From assembly GCF_000807255.1 (NCBI RefSeq), contig NZ_CP009268.1, forward strand, positions 3,378,384 through 3,442,383: 64,000 nucleotides of DNA, written 5' to 3'. This document shows positions 55,583 through 64,000 of this stretch, piece by piece. The stretch comes from Clostridium pasteurianum DSM 525 = ATCC 6013. Its GTDB lineage: Bacteria > Bacillota > Clostridia > Clostridiales > Clostridiaceae. A program made the position numbers and the translations under genes. Each line of letters opens with the position of its first letter. The stretch's first letter is position 1. The notes beneath the pieces were generated by a model, which worked only from the letters and a program-made list of their open reading frames with translations, was not told where the DNA came from and did not search any database.

Positions 55583-56381
55583 CGAAAAAATCCTCCTCTT
55601 CACTATCAGTTACTTGAACGTTTTCACCAACACCAGCTTTAGCCAATTGGCTTATCTCAAAATCATTGTAGGCAATAACAATTGCAACTATTATACCTAG
55701 TGCAGCAAGAGCAACAAGTGGTAATTTTAAATATGCAACCACTACAAATCCCAAGAAAAAGAAAACTGCTATTTTATTGTTCCATAAAAGCCTTAATAAC
55801 ATAGCCATACCAACAGCTGGTAGTAGATTACCACAGATTGTCAACCCATTTAATATAAAATGTGGTATTGCATTTAACAAAGCTTGAACTGCATCAGAAC
55901 CTACAAGTATACCAAAGAAAGCAACTAATGAGTATAAAAACCAGTTAACAGCCCAAAGTCCAAAATGTAAGGTGATTATTTTGCGTTCTTCTCCTTTTAC
56001 TGCAAGCTTATCAAAAACTGGTGCAAAAAAACCTACTAAAAAAATGTATAAGAGATTTTTAACTTGAAGTCCCAAAATTCCAATTGGAATAGCTAAAGTT
56101 AAAGCAACCTGAGATCCTCCTCCTACCGTAATAGCAAAAGCTGTACCTACTGCAGTAGCAATACCAGGTTCAGCAGCCTGTGCTCCCCCAATATTAACTA
56201 TTCCCATAAATACTGCCTCAAGGGCTGCACCTATCAAAACACCTGTATGCAAGTCTCCAAGCAGCAGGCCCACTAAAGGGCCTATAACAATTGGCCTATT
56301 AAGCATGGAAAGACCTATTAATTCAGCACCGCCAACGCATATAAAAACTGCTAGTGCAACCAAAGTCGCCTGTACTAACAT
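55575..56381 (-). CDS. PTS mannose-family permease, IIC subunit
   Basis: The 268-residue protein is a multi-pass channel subunit. ELIGLSMLNRPIVIGPLVGLLLGDLHTGVLIGAALEAVFMG is the family hallmark (first part ELIGLSMLNRPIVIGPLVGL). GIATAVGTAFAI also fits. It is preceded by the IIB gene (25 bases) and overlaps the IID start. The substrate cannot be read from sequence; the co-transcribed alpha-glucosidase points to an alpha-linked disaccharide. Confidence 0.95.
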   Translation of the reverse strand: MLVQATLVALAVFICVGGAELIGLSMLNRPIVIGPLVGLLLGDLHTGVLIGAALEAVFMGIVNIGGAQAAEPGIATAVGTAFAITVGGGSQVALTLAIPIGILGLQVKNLLYIFLVGFFAPVFDKLAVKGEERKIITLHFGLWAVNWFLYSLVAFFGILVGSDAVQALLNAIPHFILNGLTICGNLLPAVGMAMLLRLLWNNKIAVFFFLGFVVVAYLKLPLVALAALGIIVAIVIAYNDFEISQLAKAGVGENVQVTDSEEEDFFDE

Positions 56382-56406
56382 AATTAATTCCTCCTTTTAT
56401 TGAATC

Positions 56407-56907
56407 TTATAAATTTATCTTTCGAATTATATCTTTCATTGGTTTTTTCTCATCAGAAGGAACAGCCTGTAAACTAGTGTTTGGATCAATTTCAATAATT
56501 TTTTTAAGAGAATCGATTTCATCCTTTGTAAGCATAACTGTTGGACTTAATGTTGTTTTCTCAGACACATCAATTCCATCAAATCTTCCTACATTACCTA
56601 TATTTACATATTCTATTTTTTCTACACTTTCACAAATCTTCAAAGCATCTTTAATATTTCTTGTTATCAATAAGATACGCATCTTAGCTGCTTTAGGGTT
56701 GTTAACTACACCAATAGCATCCTCAACTGACTTTATAAGTACTTTAATGCTATTTGGTGCTGCCATCTTTAATGTCATTTTCTGCATTTCATCTTTTGCA
56801 GCTGCATCGTTTGCAACGACAATTCCTTGAATTTTTAACTCCTTTGACCATCCTAAAGCAACCTGCCCGTGTATTAATCTATCATCTACTCTTAATGCTG
56901 CTATCAT
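56407..56907 (-). CDS. PTS mannose-family phosphotransferase, IIB subunit
   Basis: The 166-residue cytoplasmic protein carries the phosphorylated histidine in RVDDRLIHGQVALGW (His13). It passes phosphate from IIA to the incoming sugar. Length and motifs (KMRILLITRNIKDALKI, NIGNVGRFDG) are typical. It lies between the IIA gene (25 bases) and IIC. The separate IIA and IIB genes place it in the Lev/fructose-type subgroup, commonly governed by LevR and sigma-54. Confidence 0.95.
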   Translation of the reverse strand: MIAALRVDDRLIHGQVALGWSKELKIQGIVVANDAAAKDEMQKMTLKMAAPNSIKVLIKSVEDAIGVVNNPKAAKMRILLITRNIKDALKICESVEKIEYVNIGNVGRFDGIDVSEKTTLSPTVMLTKDEIDSLKKIIEIDPNTSLQAVPSDEKKPMKDIIRKINL

Positions 56908-56932
56908 TTTTCATACCTCCAATTTATTTAAT

Positions 56933-57352
56933 TTAACCTTCCAAAAAATCTTCGTCATTTTCATTATTTATATCAACTTCCACTAAATTCATTTGACTTC
57001 GACTTTCTTCGATAATCTCCTTAAGTCTCTCTTTAGTTACTTTTTCTGTTTCCATTAATACTGTCAATATAACAGGAAGATTAAAACCAGCAATTATAAA
57101 TACATTTAACTTAGATGCATAAGCTGTAATCTTTTGATTGACACTCCCCCCTAAAATATCTGTAAATACAAATACTACTTCTTCTGGCTTCACACTGTCG
57201 AAAAACCTTGTAATACTTTCTGGTACATCCTCACCTCCTTCTACATAGGCATTAATGCATGTAATATCTGCCATATTACCTACTAAAAGTTCAATAGTGC
57301 TTTTAGCACCGCTAGCTAAAGTTCCATGAGTTGCAATTAATATCTTTTTCAC
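56933..57352 (-). CDS. PTS mannose-family phosphotransferase, IIA subunit
   Basis: The 139-residue protein starts KKILIATHGTLASGAKSTIEL with the phospho-acceptor His9. It has TDILGGSVNQKI and AGFNLPVILTVL, typical of EIIA(Man). It is the first gene of the IIA-IIB-IIC-IID-glucosidase operon. The sigma-54 promoter lies 167-182 bases upstream of its start codon. Confidence 0.95.
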   Translation of the reverse strand: MKKILIATHGTLASGAKSTIELLVGNMADITCINAYVEGGEDVPESITRFFDSVKPEEVVFVFTDILGGSVNQKITAYASKLNVFIIAGFNLPVILTVLMETEKVTKERLKEIIEESRSQMNLVEVDINNENDEDFLEG

Positions 57353-57518
57353 GTTCTTATACTCCTTTCCTTTTATATGATAACTAGTCGCTGTAATACC
57401 TTATCATTAAAGATATAAGCAACAGATCTTTGGGTACTTTTTGAGTTAAAATAAATCTTCATCAAATAAGATTCATTTATATTTCCTTAATGATTTTTAC
57501 CTTACACTTTTATATAAA

Positions 57519-57534
57519 GCAAGTATCGTGCCAA
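57519..57534 (-). promoter_or_regulatory. Sigma-54 promoter of the PTS operon
   Basis: TTGGCACGATACTTGC on the minus strand matches the -24/-12 consensus (TGGCAC, 5 bases, TTGC) exactly. It lies upstream of the IIA gene, with a leader of about 155 bases. The LevR-type activator encoded downstream is the expected partner. This explains why no -35/-10 promoter is needed here. Confidence 0.93.
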
Positions 57535-57539
57535 CATTT

Positions 57540-57711
57540 TTAGACATTAAAAAATTCCTCTAAATATGGCGATTTTTATTTGATGTTATATATTTTTATT
57601 TCGTATTTAGACACTAAAAGAATTATAATCTTTAATCTGTCCAAAGAAATATTACTAAAAATAATTTTTTGGACACTTTTTGTTTGTGTCTAAGCTTTTA
57701 TCTTAGACACA
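57540..57711. promoter_or_regulatory. Upstream activating region with TTAGACAC boxes
   Basis: TGTGTCTAAG (57685-57694) and CTTAGACACA (57702-57711) are perfect 10-bp inverted arms with a 7-base spacer. Related half sites TTAGACATTAA (57540), TTTAGACACTAAAA (57606) and TTTGGACACTTTT (57668) lie between it and the promoter. Repeated sites 50-180 bases upstream of a sigma-54 promoter are what an enhancer-binding LevR protein requires. Confidence 0.75.
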
Positions 57712-57756
57712 TTTGTATTGAATTTAAAATATGACATAGAATATTTTATATAACGC

Positions 57757-57800
57757 AATAAAAACAGCAATGAAATCTAAATATCATTGCTGTTTTTATT
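57757..57800 (-). terminator. Terminator of ROK kinase gene
   Basis: AATAAAAACAGCAATGA pairs with TCATTGCTGTTTTTATT around a 10-base loop, and T residues end the minus-strand stem. It starts 18 bases past the ROK stop codon and shields the PTS control region from readthrough. Confidence 0.85.
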
Positions 57801-57818
57801 TGATTGATTTAACAAATA

Positions 57819-58769
57819 TTATTTACTCTCAATAACCGCCAAAGCAACAGCCCCCATTACTCCTGCATCTGTTCCAAGTCCTGCAGGAACAATCCTACAG
57901 GATTCTGCCATGGCTTTAAAACATCTTGTATTTACTACTTCTTTTACCTTATCAAATACAATGTCTCCACCCTTTGAAACTCCTCCTCCTATAATAACCA
58001 TTTCAGGATCAAATATCGTTATCATATTGGCAACACATATTCCCAAATAGTTAAGGCTTGTATCTAAAATTCTAGAAGCCACCGCGTCTCCTTGTTTAGC
58101 TGCTTGAAACACTTCATAGGAAGTTACATTTTCATAGCTTTTCAGTATAGTATCTTCTCCTCGTAAAATTGCTTCCTTTGCAATTCTTCCTATGGCTGTT
58201 CCCGAAGCTAGTGCTTCTACACATCCATAATTTCCACAATTACACTGAGGACCATCTTTCTCAACAGTCATATGTCCCATTTCAAGGGCATTACAGGTAT
58301 TTCCTCTATATATTTGTCCATTTAGAATAGCTCCTCCCCCTACTCCAGTACTTACAGTAATGTAAATCATATTTTTTGTTCCCTGACCTGCACCAAATAC
58401 AAACTCTCCTATAGCTCCAACGTTGGCATCGTTATCAAGATAGGTTGGTATTTTAAATTTTTCTTTTATAGGATCTACCAGCTTAAAATTTTTAAAGGGA
58501 AGATTTGGTGTAGTTATTATTATTCCCTTTTGTGCATCCAGTGGTCCCGGTGAACCTATCCCTATAGTCTTAATATCTTCTGGAACTTTTTCTCCATCGC
58601 TTAATACTTTTTCAATAACACTAATTATTCTTTTAAGTACAACTTCTTCACCTTCAAAGGCATTAGTAGATATTGTATATTGACTTAATACGTTTCCATC
58701 TACATCAGATAGTGCTCCGCTGATTTTTGTTCCTCCTAAATCTATTCCTATAACATATTCCTTTGACAT
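57819..58769 (-). CDS. ROK-family glucokinase/sugar kinase
   Basis: The 316-residue protein has the ATP motif VIGIDLGGTKISGAL (residues 7-21) and the sugar-site region LDNDANVGAIGEFVFGAGQG. The catalytic Asp lies in that asparagine/aspartate motif. STGVGGGAILNGQIYRGNTC and the ROK zinc motif CNCGNYGCVEALASG follow. It should phosphorylate glucose released by the glucosidases to glucose 6-phosphate in the cytoplasm. It stands alone, between the GT remnant and the PTS control region, with its own terminator. Its 3' end was copied to 39512-39812. Confidence 0.94.
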   Translation of the reverse strand: MSKEYVIGIDLGGTKISGALSDVDGNVLSQYTISTNAFEGEEVVLKRIISVIEKVLSDGEKVPEDIKTIGIGSPGPLDAQKGIIITTPNLPFKNFKLVDPIKEKFKIPTYLDNDANVGAIGEFVFGAGQGTKNMIYITVSTGVGGGAILNGQIYRGNTCNALEMGHMTVEKDGPQCNCGNYGCVEALASGTAIGRIAKEAILRGEDTILKSYENVTSYEVFQAAKQGDAVASRILDTSLNYLGICVANMITIFDPEMVIIGGGVSKGGDIVFDKVKEVVNTRCFKAMAESCRIVPAGLGTDAGVMGAVALAVIESK

Positions 58770-58978
58770 TGATTTTTCACTCCAATACCTGATATTTTCT
58801 TAAGCATCTATAAAATAAAAATTAAAGATATACTAATCTCATATAATCTACTATACATTATAATAGCATTAGTTTAAAATAGAATTTTAAAAAAATAAAT
58901 TATTTTAGTGGATTTTTAAAATAATTTATAAATTATTTATAATATACTACAAATATATAATTAATTTGATGCTATTTG

Positions 58979-59503
58979 TTAATTTTGTGAAATTAATTCA
59001 GCATATAGAGCTTCATACTGATCGGTCATACGAGAAGCTGTAAAATTATCATTTACATGTTTAACGCAATTTTTTCTCATTTCTAAATACTTTATTTGGG
59101 GCATATTATAAAGTATTTCAATTGCTTCACAGAGTCCTTCTAGACCATAAGCTTTTGTAATCCAATTGCCACGTATATCATCTTTTGATGCATTGACAAT
59201 AAAACCTGTTTCTCCATCTTTTATGATTTCTGGTATAGCACCCTTAGCATAAGCTATAACAGGTGTTCCAGCAGCCATAGATTCCACTAATGTAAACCCA
59301 AAAGACTCTTCACATTGGATAGGTAATAGTGTCACCTTTGCCGAATGATAAAAATTTGCTTTTTCCTGTGGCGATTTAAATTGTGCTTTTTCATGAATTG
59401 ATTTATTCAATAAAGGAAAAATCATTTTACTATAATAGTCATTGTTTTCTATAAATCCAACATAATTTAGTGATTTTCCTATACTGTTAGCACTTTCCCC
59501 CAT
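58979..59503 (-). pseudogene. GT4-family glycosyltransferase, C-terminal half only
   Basis: The 174-residue reading is the nucleotide-sugar-binding domain of a GT-B enzyme. LNYVGFIENNDYYSK and the family E-x7-E motif EESFGFTLVESMAAGTPVIAY are present, then IPEIIKDGETGFIV. Full proteins are 350-400 residues, and the acceptor-binding N-terminal half is missing. The match extends about 7 codons upstream of the ATG to a stop, just after the GH13 gene, so the break is near 59525. It is probably non-functional. Confidence 0.8.
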
Positions 59504-59548
59504 TTGAACTTTATACTTTGCTTTTTACTTCGTGTTTTCCCACTATTA

Positions 59549-61231
59549 CTATTTAGAATTAATCTTGTACACTCTTGCTTCATAAGGCCTTAATATTATA
59601 TCATTTATATTGTTGTCCTCTACCTCATAATTACTAATTAACAGATTAACTTTCTTATCTTGAAAATCTTCATGAAACTTAAATTTAGTATTTTCCCCAT
59701 AAAAATTAAGTATGACAATGAGTTTTTCATCATTATAGTTTCTAGCATAGGCAAATATACTCTCATTTTCTCTATCTATTAGTTCCAAATCTCCATATAC
59801 TATTATTTCATTTTCTTTTCTCAATTTAATTAACTTTTGGTAATAATAGAATATAGAATTTTTATCTTCTAATGCCTTCTCTACATTTATTTCTTTATAA
59901 TTTGGATTTACAGCTATCCAAGGTTCTCCGCTAGTAAATCCTGCGTTATTTGATGAATCCCATTGAATTGGAGTTCTTGCATTATCTCTGCCCTTTGCAT
60001 ATATAGCTTTCATTAGTACATCTTTATCTATTCCCTGTTCAGATTTTTCTTTAAACATATTTATAATTTCTATATCTCTATAGTCTTCTATATTTTTAAA
60101 TTCTACATTAGTCATGCCAATTTCTTCTCCTTGGTATATATAAGGAGTTCCCTGCCAGGTGTGTAAAAAAGTAGCCAGCATTTTAGCAGACTCCACTCTA
60201 TATTTTTTATCATTACCAAAACGAGATACCATCCTTGGCTGGTCATGATTATTTAAAAATAAAGAATTCCATCCCTTTTCTTTTAAACCTGTATACCATT
60301 TATACATTATATTTTTAAAAGTTGTAAGTCTCCATGGAACAATGTCCCATTTACCTTCCTCTCCTGAATCTATTTCCATCATTTCAAATTGAAACACCAT
60401 ATTTAATTCATTTCTATCATTATCCACATAGAGTTTACCTATCTCAGGAGTAACCCCTGGAGTTTCTCCTACAGTCATAATATCATATTTACTAAGTACT
60501 TTCTTATTCATCTCCTGTAAATATTCATGTACCCTTGGTCCATTAGCAGTAAAAGGAAAACCATTTCCATACAAATCATCCTCACCCTTATCACCGTCAG
60601 GTAGTCCTGGAACCTTTGAAATCAAGTTTATAACATCCATTCTAAAACCATCTATGCCTTGATCCAACCAAAACTTCATCATGTCATATACTTCTTTTCT
60701 CACCTTTTCATTTTCCCAATTTAAATCAGGCTGTTTTGTAGAAAATAGATGTAAATAGTATTGATCTGAAGTTTCATCATACTTCCAAGCCGAACCACTG
60801 AAAAATGACCCCCAGTTGTTTGGTGGATTACCATCCTTTCCATCTCTCCAAATATAATAATCTCTATACTGGTTATCTTTAGATTTTTTACTTTCCACAA
60901 ACCATTTGTGCTCATCAGAAGTATGATTTACTACTAAATCCATTATCAGTTTTATATCTCTTGAATGCATCTCTTTAAGTAATTCATTGAAATCTTCTTT
61001 TGTACCAAACTCATCCATTATATCTCTATAATCACTTATATCATATCCATTGTCGTCATTAGGTGATTTATAAACAGGACACAACCATATAATATTTACT
61101 CCTAAATTCTTTAGATAATCTAATTTTTCAATAATACCTCTTAAATCTCCTATACCGTCTCCATTGGAATCTTTAAAACTCCTTGGGTATATCTGATAAA
61201 CTACTCCCTCTTTCCACCAATTTTTGTTCAT
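59549..61231 (-). CDS. GH13 oligo-1,6-glucosidase/alpha-glucosidase, copy 3
   Basis: The 560-residue cytoplasmic enzyme has the GH13_31 motifs: nucleophile in DGFRMDVINLIS, acid/base in MTVGETPG, third carboxylate in LNNHDQPRM. The residue after the nucleophile is Val, as in oligo-1,6-glucosidases. It is preceded by the two permease genes of the second ABC importer (gap 112 bases) and should digest the oligosaccharides that importer delivers. There is no terminator before the glycosyltransferase remnant. Confidence 0.93.
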   Translation of the reverse strand: MNKNWWKEGVVYQIYPRSFKDSNGDGIGDLRGIIEKLDYLKNLGVNIIWLCPVYKSPNDDNGYDISDYRDIMDEFGTKEDFNELLKEMHSRDIKLIMDLVVNHTSDEHKWFVESKKSKDNQYRDYYIWRDGKDGNPPNNWGSFFSGSAWKYDETSDQYYLHLFSTKQPDLNWENEKVRKEVYDMMKFWLDQGIDGFRMDVINLISKVPGLPDGDKGEDDLYGNGFPFTANGPRVHEYLQEMNKKVLSKYDIMTVGETPGVTPEIGKLYVDNDRNELNMVFQFEMMEIDSGEEGKWDIVPWRLTTFKNIMYKWYTGLKEKGWNSLFLNNHDQPRMVSRFGNDKKYRVESAKMLATFLHTWQGTPYIYQGEEIGMTNVEFKNIEDYRDIEIINMFKEKSEQGIDKDVLMKAIYAKGRDNARTPIQWDSSNNAGFTSGEPWIAVNPNYKEINVEKALEDKNSIFYYYQKLIKLRKENEIIVYGDLELIDRENESIFAYARNYNDEKLIVILNFYGENTKFKFHEDFQDKKVNLLISNYEVEDNNINDIILRPYEARVYKINSK

Positions 61232-61343
61232 TATATTAATCCCCTTTCACATAATTAAATAATATATTTATTTTTAATTTATTAATATTAAATTTTAAAT
61301 CTCCTTTTTAATCCTATATATACATATTAAACAGATAACTTTA

Positions 61344-62168
61344 TTATTTTACAGCTCCTGTAGTAATACCATCTCTAATCCATCTCTGTGCAAATATATA
61401 AACTATAAGAAGCGGCAGCAAAGCTAATAAATAAGAAGCAAATGCCAAATTATAGTTAGTAGCAAATTGTGATTTAAATACATATTGAACTAAAGGTAAT
61501 GTTGCCATCTTTGAGTCGCTTAAAAGTATAAGTGGCATCAAGAAGTCATTCCATGTCCATAAACAAGTGGTTATTGCAACTGTTGCATTTATAGGTTTTA
61601 ATAGTGGAAATATAACATGTCTAAATACTTGAAATGTAGTTGCTCCATCTATTATTGCTGCTTCTTCTAGGGACTTAGGAATAGATTTAATATAGCCGGT
61701 GTATAGGAATATATTAAATGGTAATCCAAATACAGCATATACAAATATAATACCAAATATATTGTCCATGTGAACACTGCTTACCTGTTTAACAAGAGGA
61801 AGCATTATTATTGGAAATGGTACAAACATAGCACTTACAAAATAATAGTATAGACCGCTAAAAAATTTCTTATCTCTATTCCTAGCTATAGCGTAGGCAA
61901 CTAGAGAATTTGAAAGTATAGTTAAAATTAATACGAAAACTGTTATTATGAAACTGTTTTTAAATGCTCCAAAGAAATTTGTCATTTCAATAGCTTTGGA
62001 AAAGTTTTCAAAGTGCAGTGTTTTTGGAAAAGATAAAGCATTTGGGATCATTTGCTCTGGCGACTTTATAGCTATTAAAACAGTAATGTACAATGGCAAT
62101 ATTATAGTAACTAAGGCAACAATTGCTAGTATTATAGTTGTAATCCAATTTGCACCTTTTTTCTTCAT
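61344..62168 (-). CDS. ABC sugar transporter permease (MalG type), second importer
   Basis: The 274-residue protein has six membrane helices and the EAA loop EEAAIIDGATTFQVFRHVIFP. The ATG overlaps the upstream permease stop by 4 bases (ATGA). Layout and length match CUT1 permeases. It is clearly diverged from the permease at 22519, so the two importers probably have different sugars. Confidence 0.93.
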   Translation of the reverse strand: MKKKGANWITTIILAIVALVTIILPLYITVLIAIKSPEQMIPNALSFPKTLHFENFSKAIEMTNFFGAFKNSFIITVFVLILTILSNSLVAYAIARNRDKKFFSGLYYYFVSAMFVPFPIIMLPLVKQVSSVHMDNIFGIIFVYAVFGLPFNIFLYTGYIKSIPKSLEEAAIIDGATTFQVFRHVIFPLLKPINATVAITTCLWTWNDFLMPLILLSDSKMATLPLVQYVFKSQFATNYNLAFASYLLALLPLLIVYIFAQRWIRDGITTGAVK

Positions 62169-63037
62169 AATACTTTTTCCTCCCTTTTTTCAAGAATTCT
62201 AAGCTGAAACAAAGATATAGCTACAATAACAATGAAATAAATAACAGCATTAGCAGATTGATAAGCAAAGCTTCCCTGATTAAATCCGCCATTATATATG
62301 ACAAAAGATATAGATTGAGTGGCTCCCCCTGGTCCCCCACCAGTCATTGCCATTACTTGGTCAAATACCATTAAGAAATTCTTCATACACAAAACCATAT
62401 TTATAGTAAAAAATGGGGCTATAAGGGGAAATATTATATCTTTAAATTTATGCCAGTTATTGGCACCATCTATTTCACAAGCTTCATATACTTCATTATC
62501 AATAGTTTGAAGCCCTGATATATATATTATTGTATTGAAGGCAATAGCCTGCCAAGCAGCTACAAATACTATTCCAAGCCATGCAAGGTTTTCATCTCCC
62601 AGTATATTCTTACTAAGTGCTGCCATATTTAAAGATTGTCCTATATTAGGTACTATATGTGCAAATACAAAATTGAATATAAAAGCTACTATTAAAGCTC
62701 CCAGTATATTGGGAATAAAATATACAGCTTTCAAAGTATTTTTAAATTTAATTTTTGAGTTCAATCCTACAGCTATTAAAAGACTAGCTACATTTACTAT
62801 AATGGTAGTTAAAATTGCAAATTTAAAAGTAAACATATATGCATTAAAGATATTACTGTCTTGAAATACTGCAATATAGTTTTTAATACCTACAAAATCC
62901 CAGCTTCCAAATCCCTTGTAATTAGTAAAGCTATAAAATATACCTTTTAAAAGTGCCATGGTGTGAAATATAAAAAACAATATGACCGCAGGTATAACCA
63001 TTACATAAAAAGCCTTTTTACTTTTCAATTCTTTCAC
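62165..63037 (-). CDS. ABC sugar transporter permease (MalF type), second importer
   Basis: The 290-residue protein has six membrane helices and the EAA loop YEACEIDGANNWHKFKDIIFP, plus AMTGGGPGGATQSISFVIY typical of this subunit. It follows the binding-protein gene by 58 bases. No ATPase gene lies in the visible part of the operon. Confidence 0.93.
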   Translation of the reverse strand: MKELKSKKAFYVMVIPAVILFFIFHTMALLKGIFYSFTNYKGFGSWDFVGIKNYIAVFQDSNIFNAYMFTFKFAILTTIIVNVASLLIAVGLNSKIKFKNTLKAVYFIPNILGALIVAFIFNFVFAHIVPNIGQSLNMAALSKNILGDENLAWLGIVFVAAWQAIAFNTIIYISGLQTIDNEVYEACEIDGANNWHKFKDIIFPLIAPFFTINMVLCMKNFLMVFDQVMAMTGGGPGGATQSISFVIYNGGFNQGSFAYQSANAVIYFIVIVAISLFQLRILEKREEKVL

Positions 63038-63095
63038 CTTCCTATTGTTAAAATTTACATTATTTTAAAAATTTACATTACCCTGTATACTTAAA

Positions 63096-64000
63096 TCACC
63101 TTCTGTTATTTGCCTTATGATATTCTACATCCAGTTTTTTTAGAAATTCAGCTTTATTTTTCTTAGTATATAGTCCTTGTATTAAACTTGCTGTATCAAA
63201 AGCTGCTGGATAATAGTGATCAGAGAATCCTATAATTTTACCTTCAGTTAAACTGTGCTGAATTTCTGAAACACTTGGATCTTTTTGTTCTACACCTTTA
63301 ACTGCTGAAAAAGCAAATTGATCTTTTATATATTTTTGTACATTTTCTTTTTCAATCATGTAGGATATAAATTTTTTTGCTTCGACCTGATGAGGTGAAT
63401 CCTTTGATATGGCAAAGGCTACATCAACTCCAGAAAGTACACTGTTTTTACTTGCATCACTACTAGCTGGCAGCATGAACATACCTAAATTTATTTTGGG
63501 ATTTCCCTTTTTGATTTCGCTGATTGCCCAGTTTCCCTGTATATACATAAAAGCTTTACCTTGTGAAAAAGCCGCATTACCATCATCATAAGATACACCT
63601 AAAATATCCTTTTCGGCATTATTTCCTATTTGCATCATCTTATCTACTATTTCACCATGAGTAGCAGAAAAAGTAGTTTTTTCAGCCTTCCTATCTTTCA
63701 AAAAATTTTTAGGCTGCAAATTACTGGTTAAAGCATTCCAATAGGGCATTCCCGTCCATGAATCTTTTAAAGTCAAATAAAATGATGTTCCTCCACTAGC
63801 TTTAATTTTATTACATACAGCTATAAGTTCATCCCAGGTTGTAGGAACTTCTAATCCTAATTTTGTAAATAAATCTTTATTGTATATAATTCCACATGCA
63901 TTTGTAGCATAAGGTATAGCATAAACCTTACCATCTGGCTTTTCCTTTAATTGATTCATCATTTCAAGATAAGCTTTATCTATATTCTTTGTAAAACTTT
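63096..64000 (-). CDS. ABC sugar-binding protein of second importer, partial (N-terminus beyond window)
   Basis: The frame is open from 63096 to the window edge; an internal ATG at 63962 is not the start, since SFTKNIDKAYLEM continues upstream in frame. The visible 301 residues are the C-terminal two thirds of a CUT1 solute-binding protein (GKVYAIPYATNACGIIYNKDLF, KAFMYIQGNWAISEIKKGNP, VDVAFAISKDSPHQVEAKKF). The signal peptide is outside the window. It heads the second importer operon. Confidence 0.92.
   Translation of the reverse strand, partial: SFTKNIDKAYLEMMNQLKEKPDGKVYAIPYATNACGIIYNKDLFTKLGLEVPTTWDELIAVCNKIKASGGTSFYLTLKDSWTGMPYWNALTSNLQPKNFLKDRKAEKTTFSATHGEIVDKMMQIGNNAEKDILGVSYDDGNAAFSQGKAFMYIQGNWAISEIKKGNPKINLGMFMLPASSDASKNSVLSGVDVAFAISKDSPHQVEAKKFISYMIEKENVQKYIKDQFAFSAVKGVEQKDPSVSEIQHSLTEGKIIGFSDHYYPAAFDTASLIQGLYTKKNKAEFLKKLDVEYHKANNRR

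Overview
The window is AT-rich, densely coded DNA of a low-GC Firmicute. Its content (B12-dependent lysine fermentation genes, AGGAGG-type ribosome binding sites, many sugar-uptake operons) points to Clostridium sensu stricto. I cannot name the species. No rRNA, tRNA, prophage or CRISPR array was seen.

Region 1 (1-13296, minus strand) is a lysine fermentation cluster. In transcription order it runs: an FAD-dependent oxidoreductase and a multi-pass transporter, closed by a perfect 36-bp palindromic terminator; then kal-kce-kdd-kamA-kamB-kamC-kamD-kamE; then a PucR-type regulator cut by the window edge. KamA makes beta-lysine, KamDE makes 3,5-diaminohexanoate (KamBC is the proposed B12 reactivase), Kdd oxidises it, Kce cleaves the keto acid with acetyl-CoA, and Kal removes ammonia from 3-aminobutyryl-CoA. 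The CoA-transferase that completes the route is not in the window. Divergent from it (14141-17457, plus strand) are an aminotransferase, a 2-hydroxyacid dehydrogenase and an AEC-family transporter, which together look like an amino-acid/hydroxy-acid cassette.

Region 2 (17600-22300) holds a cold-shock protein, a SWIM/SNF2 helicase and a Cof-type HAD phosphatase.

Region 3 (22500-38056) is an alpha-glucoside regulon. It has an ABC importer (substrate-binding protein plus two permeases), a LacI regulator, a GH13 alpha-glucosidase, a LacY-type symporter, sucrose phosphorylase and an exported GH31 alpha-glucosidase. Four near-identical palindromes (TGAAACATGTTTCA) lie just downstream of predicted promoters of the importer, of sucrose phosphorylase and of the GH31 gene, so these units are probably one LacI regulon. 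An IS91-family element sits between sucrose phosphorylase and the GH31 gene.

Region 4 (38200-43700) is a degraded zone. It has a deiminase-family enzyme, YkuK, an AraC regulator and a sugar isomerase/epimerase among broken gene pieces: RocB, a ROK-LevR-SNF2 mosaic, Gfo/Idh and a second isomerase.

Region 5 (43900-64000) contains FUSC, flavodoxin/HxlR and GH31 genes; a LevR-type activator with a mannose-family PTS and a GH13 glucosidase behind a textbook sigma-54 promoter; a ROK sugar kinase; and a second ABC importer with a third GH13 enzyme. Truncated phosphofructokinase and glycosyltransferase remnants lie between them.

The least explained content is non-coding: a four-copy modular hairpin repeat (R1), a 2.5-copy element (R2), a 208-bp strongly self-complementary element at 30706-30913 that may be a structured RNA, and an 85-bp promoter module shared by two sugar loci.
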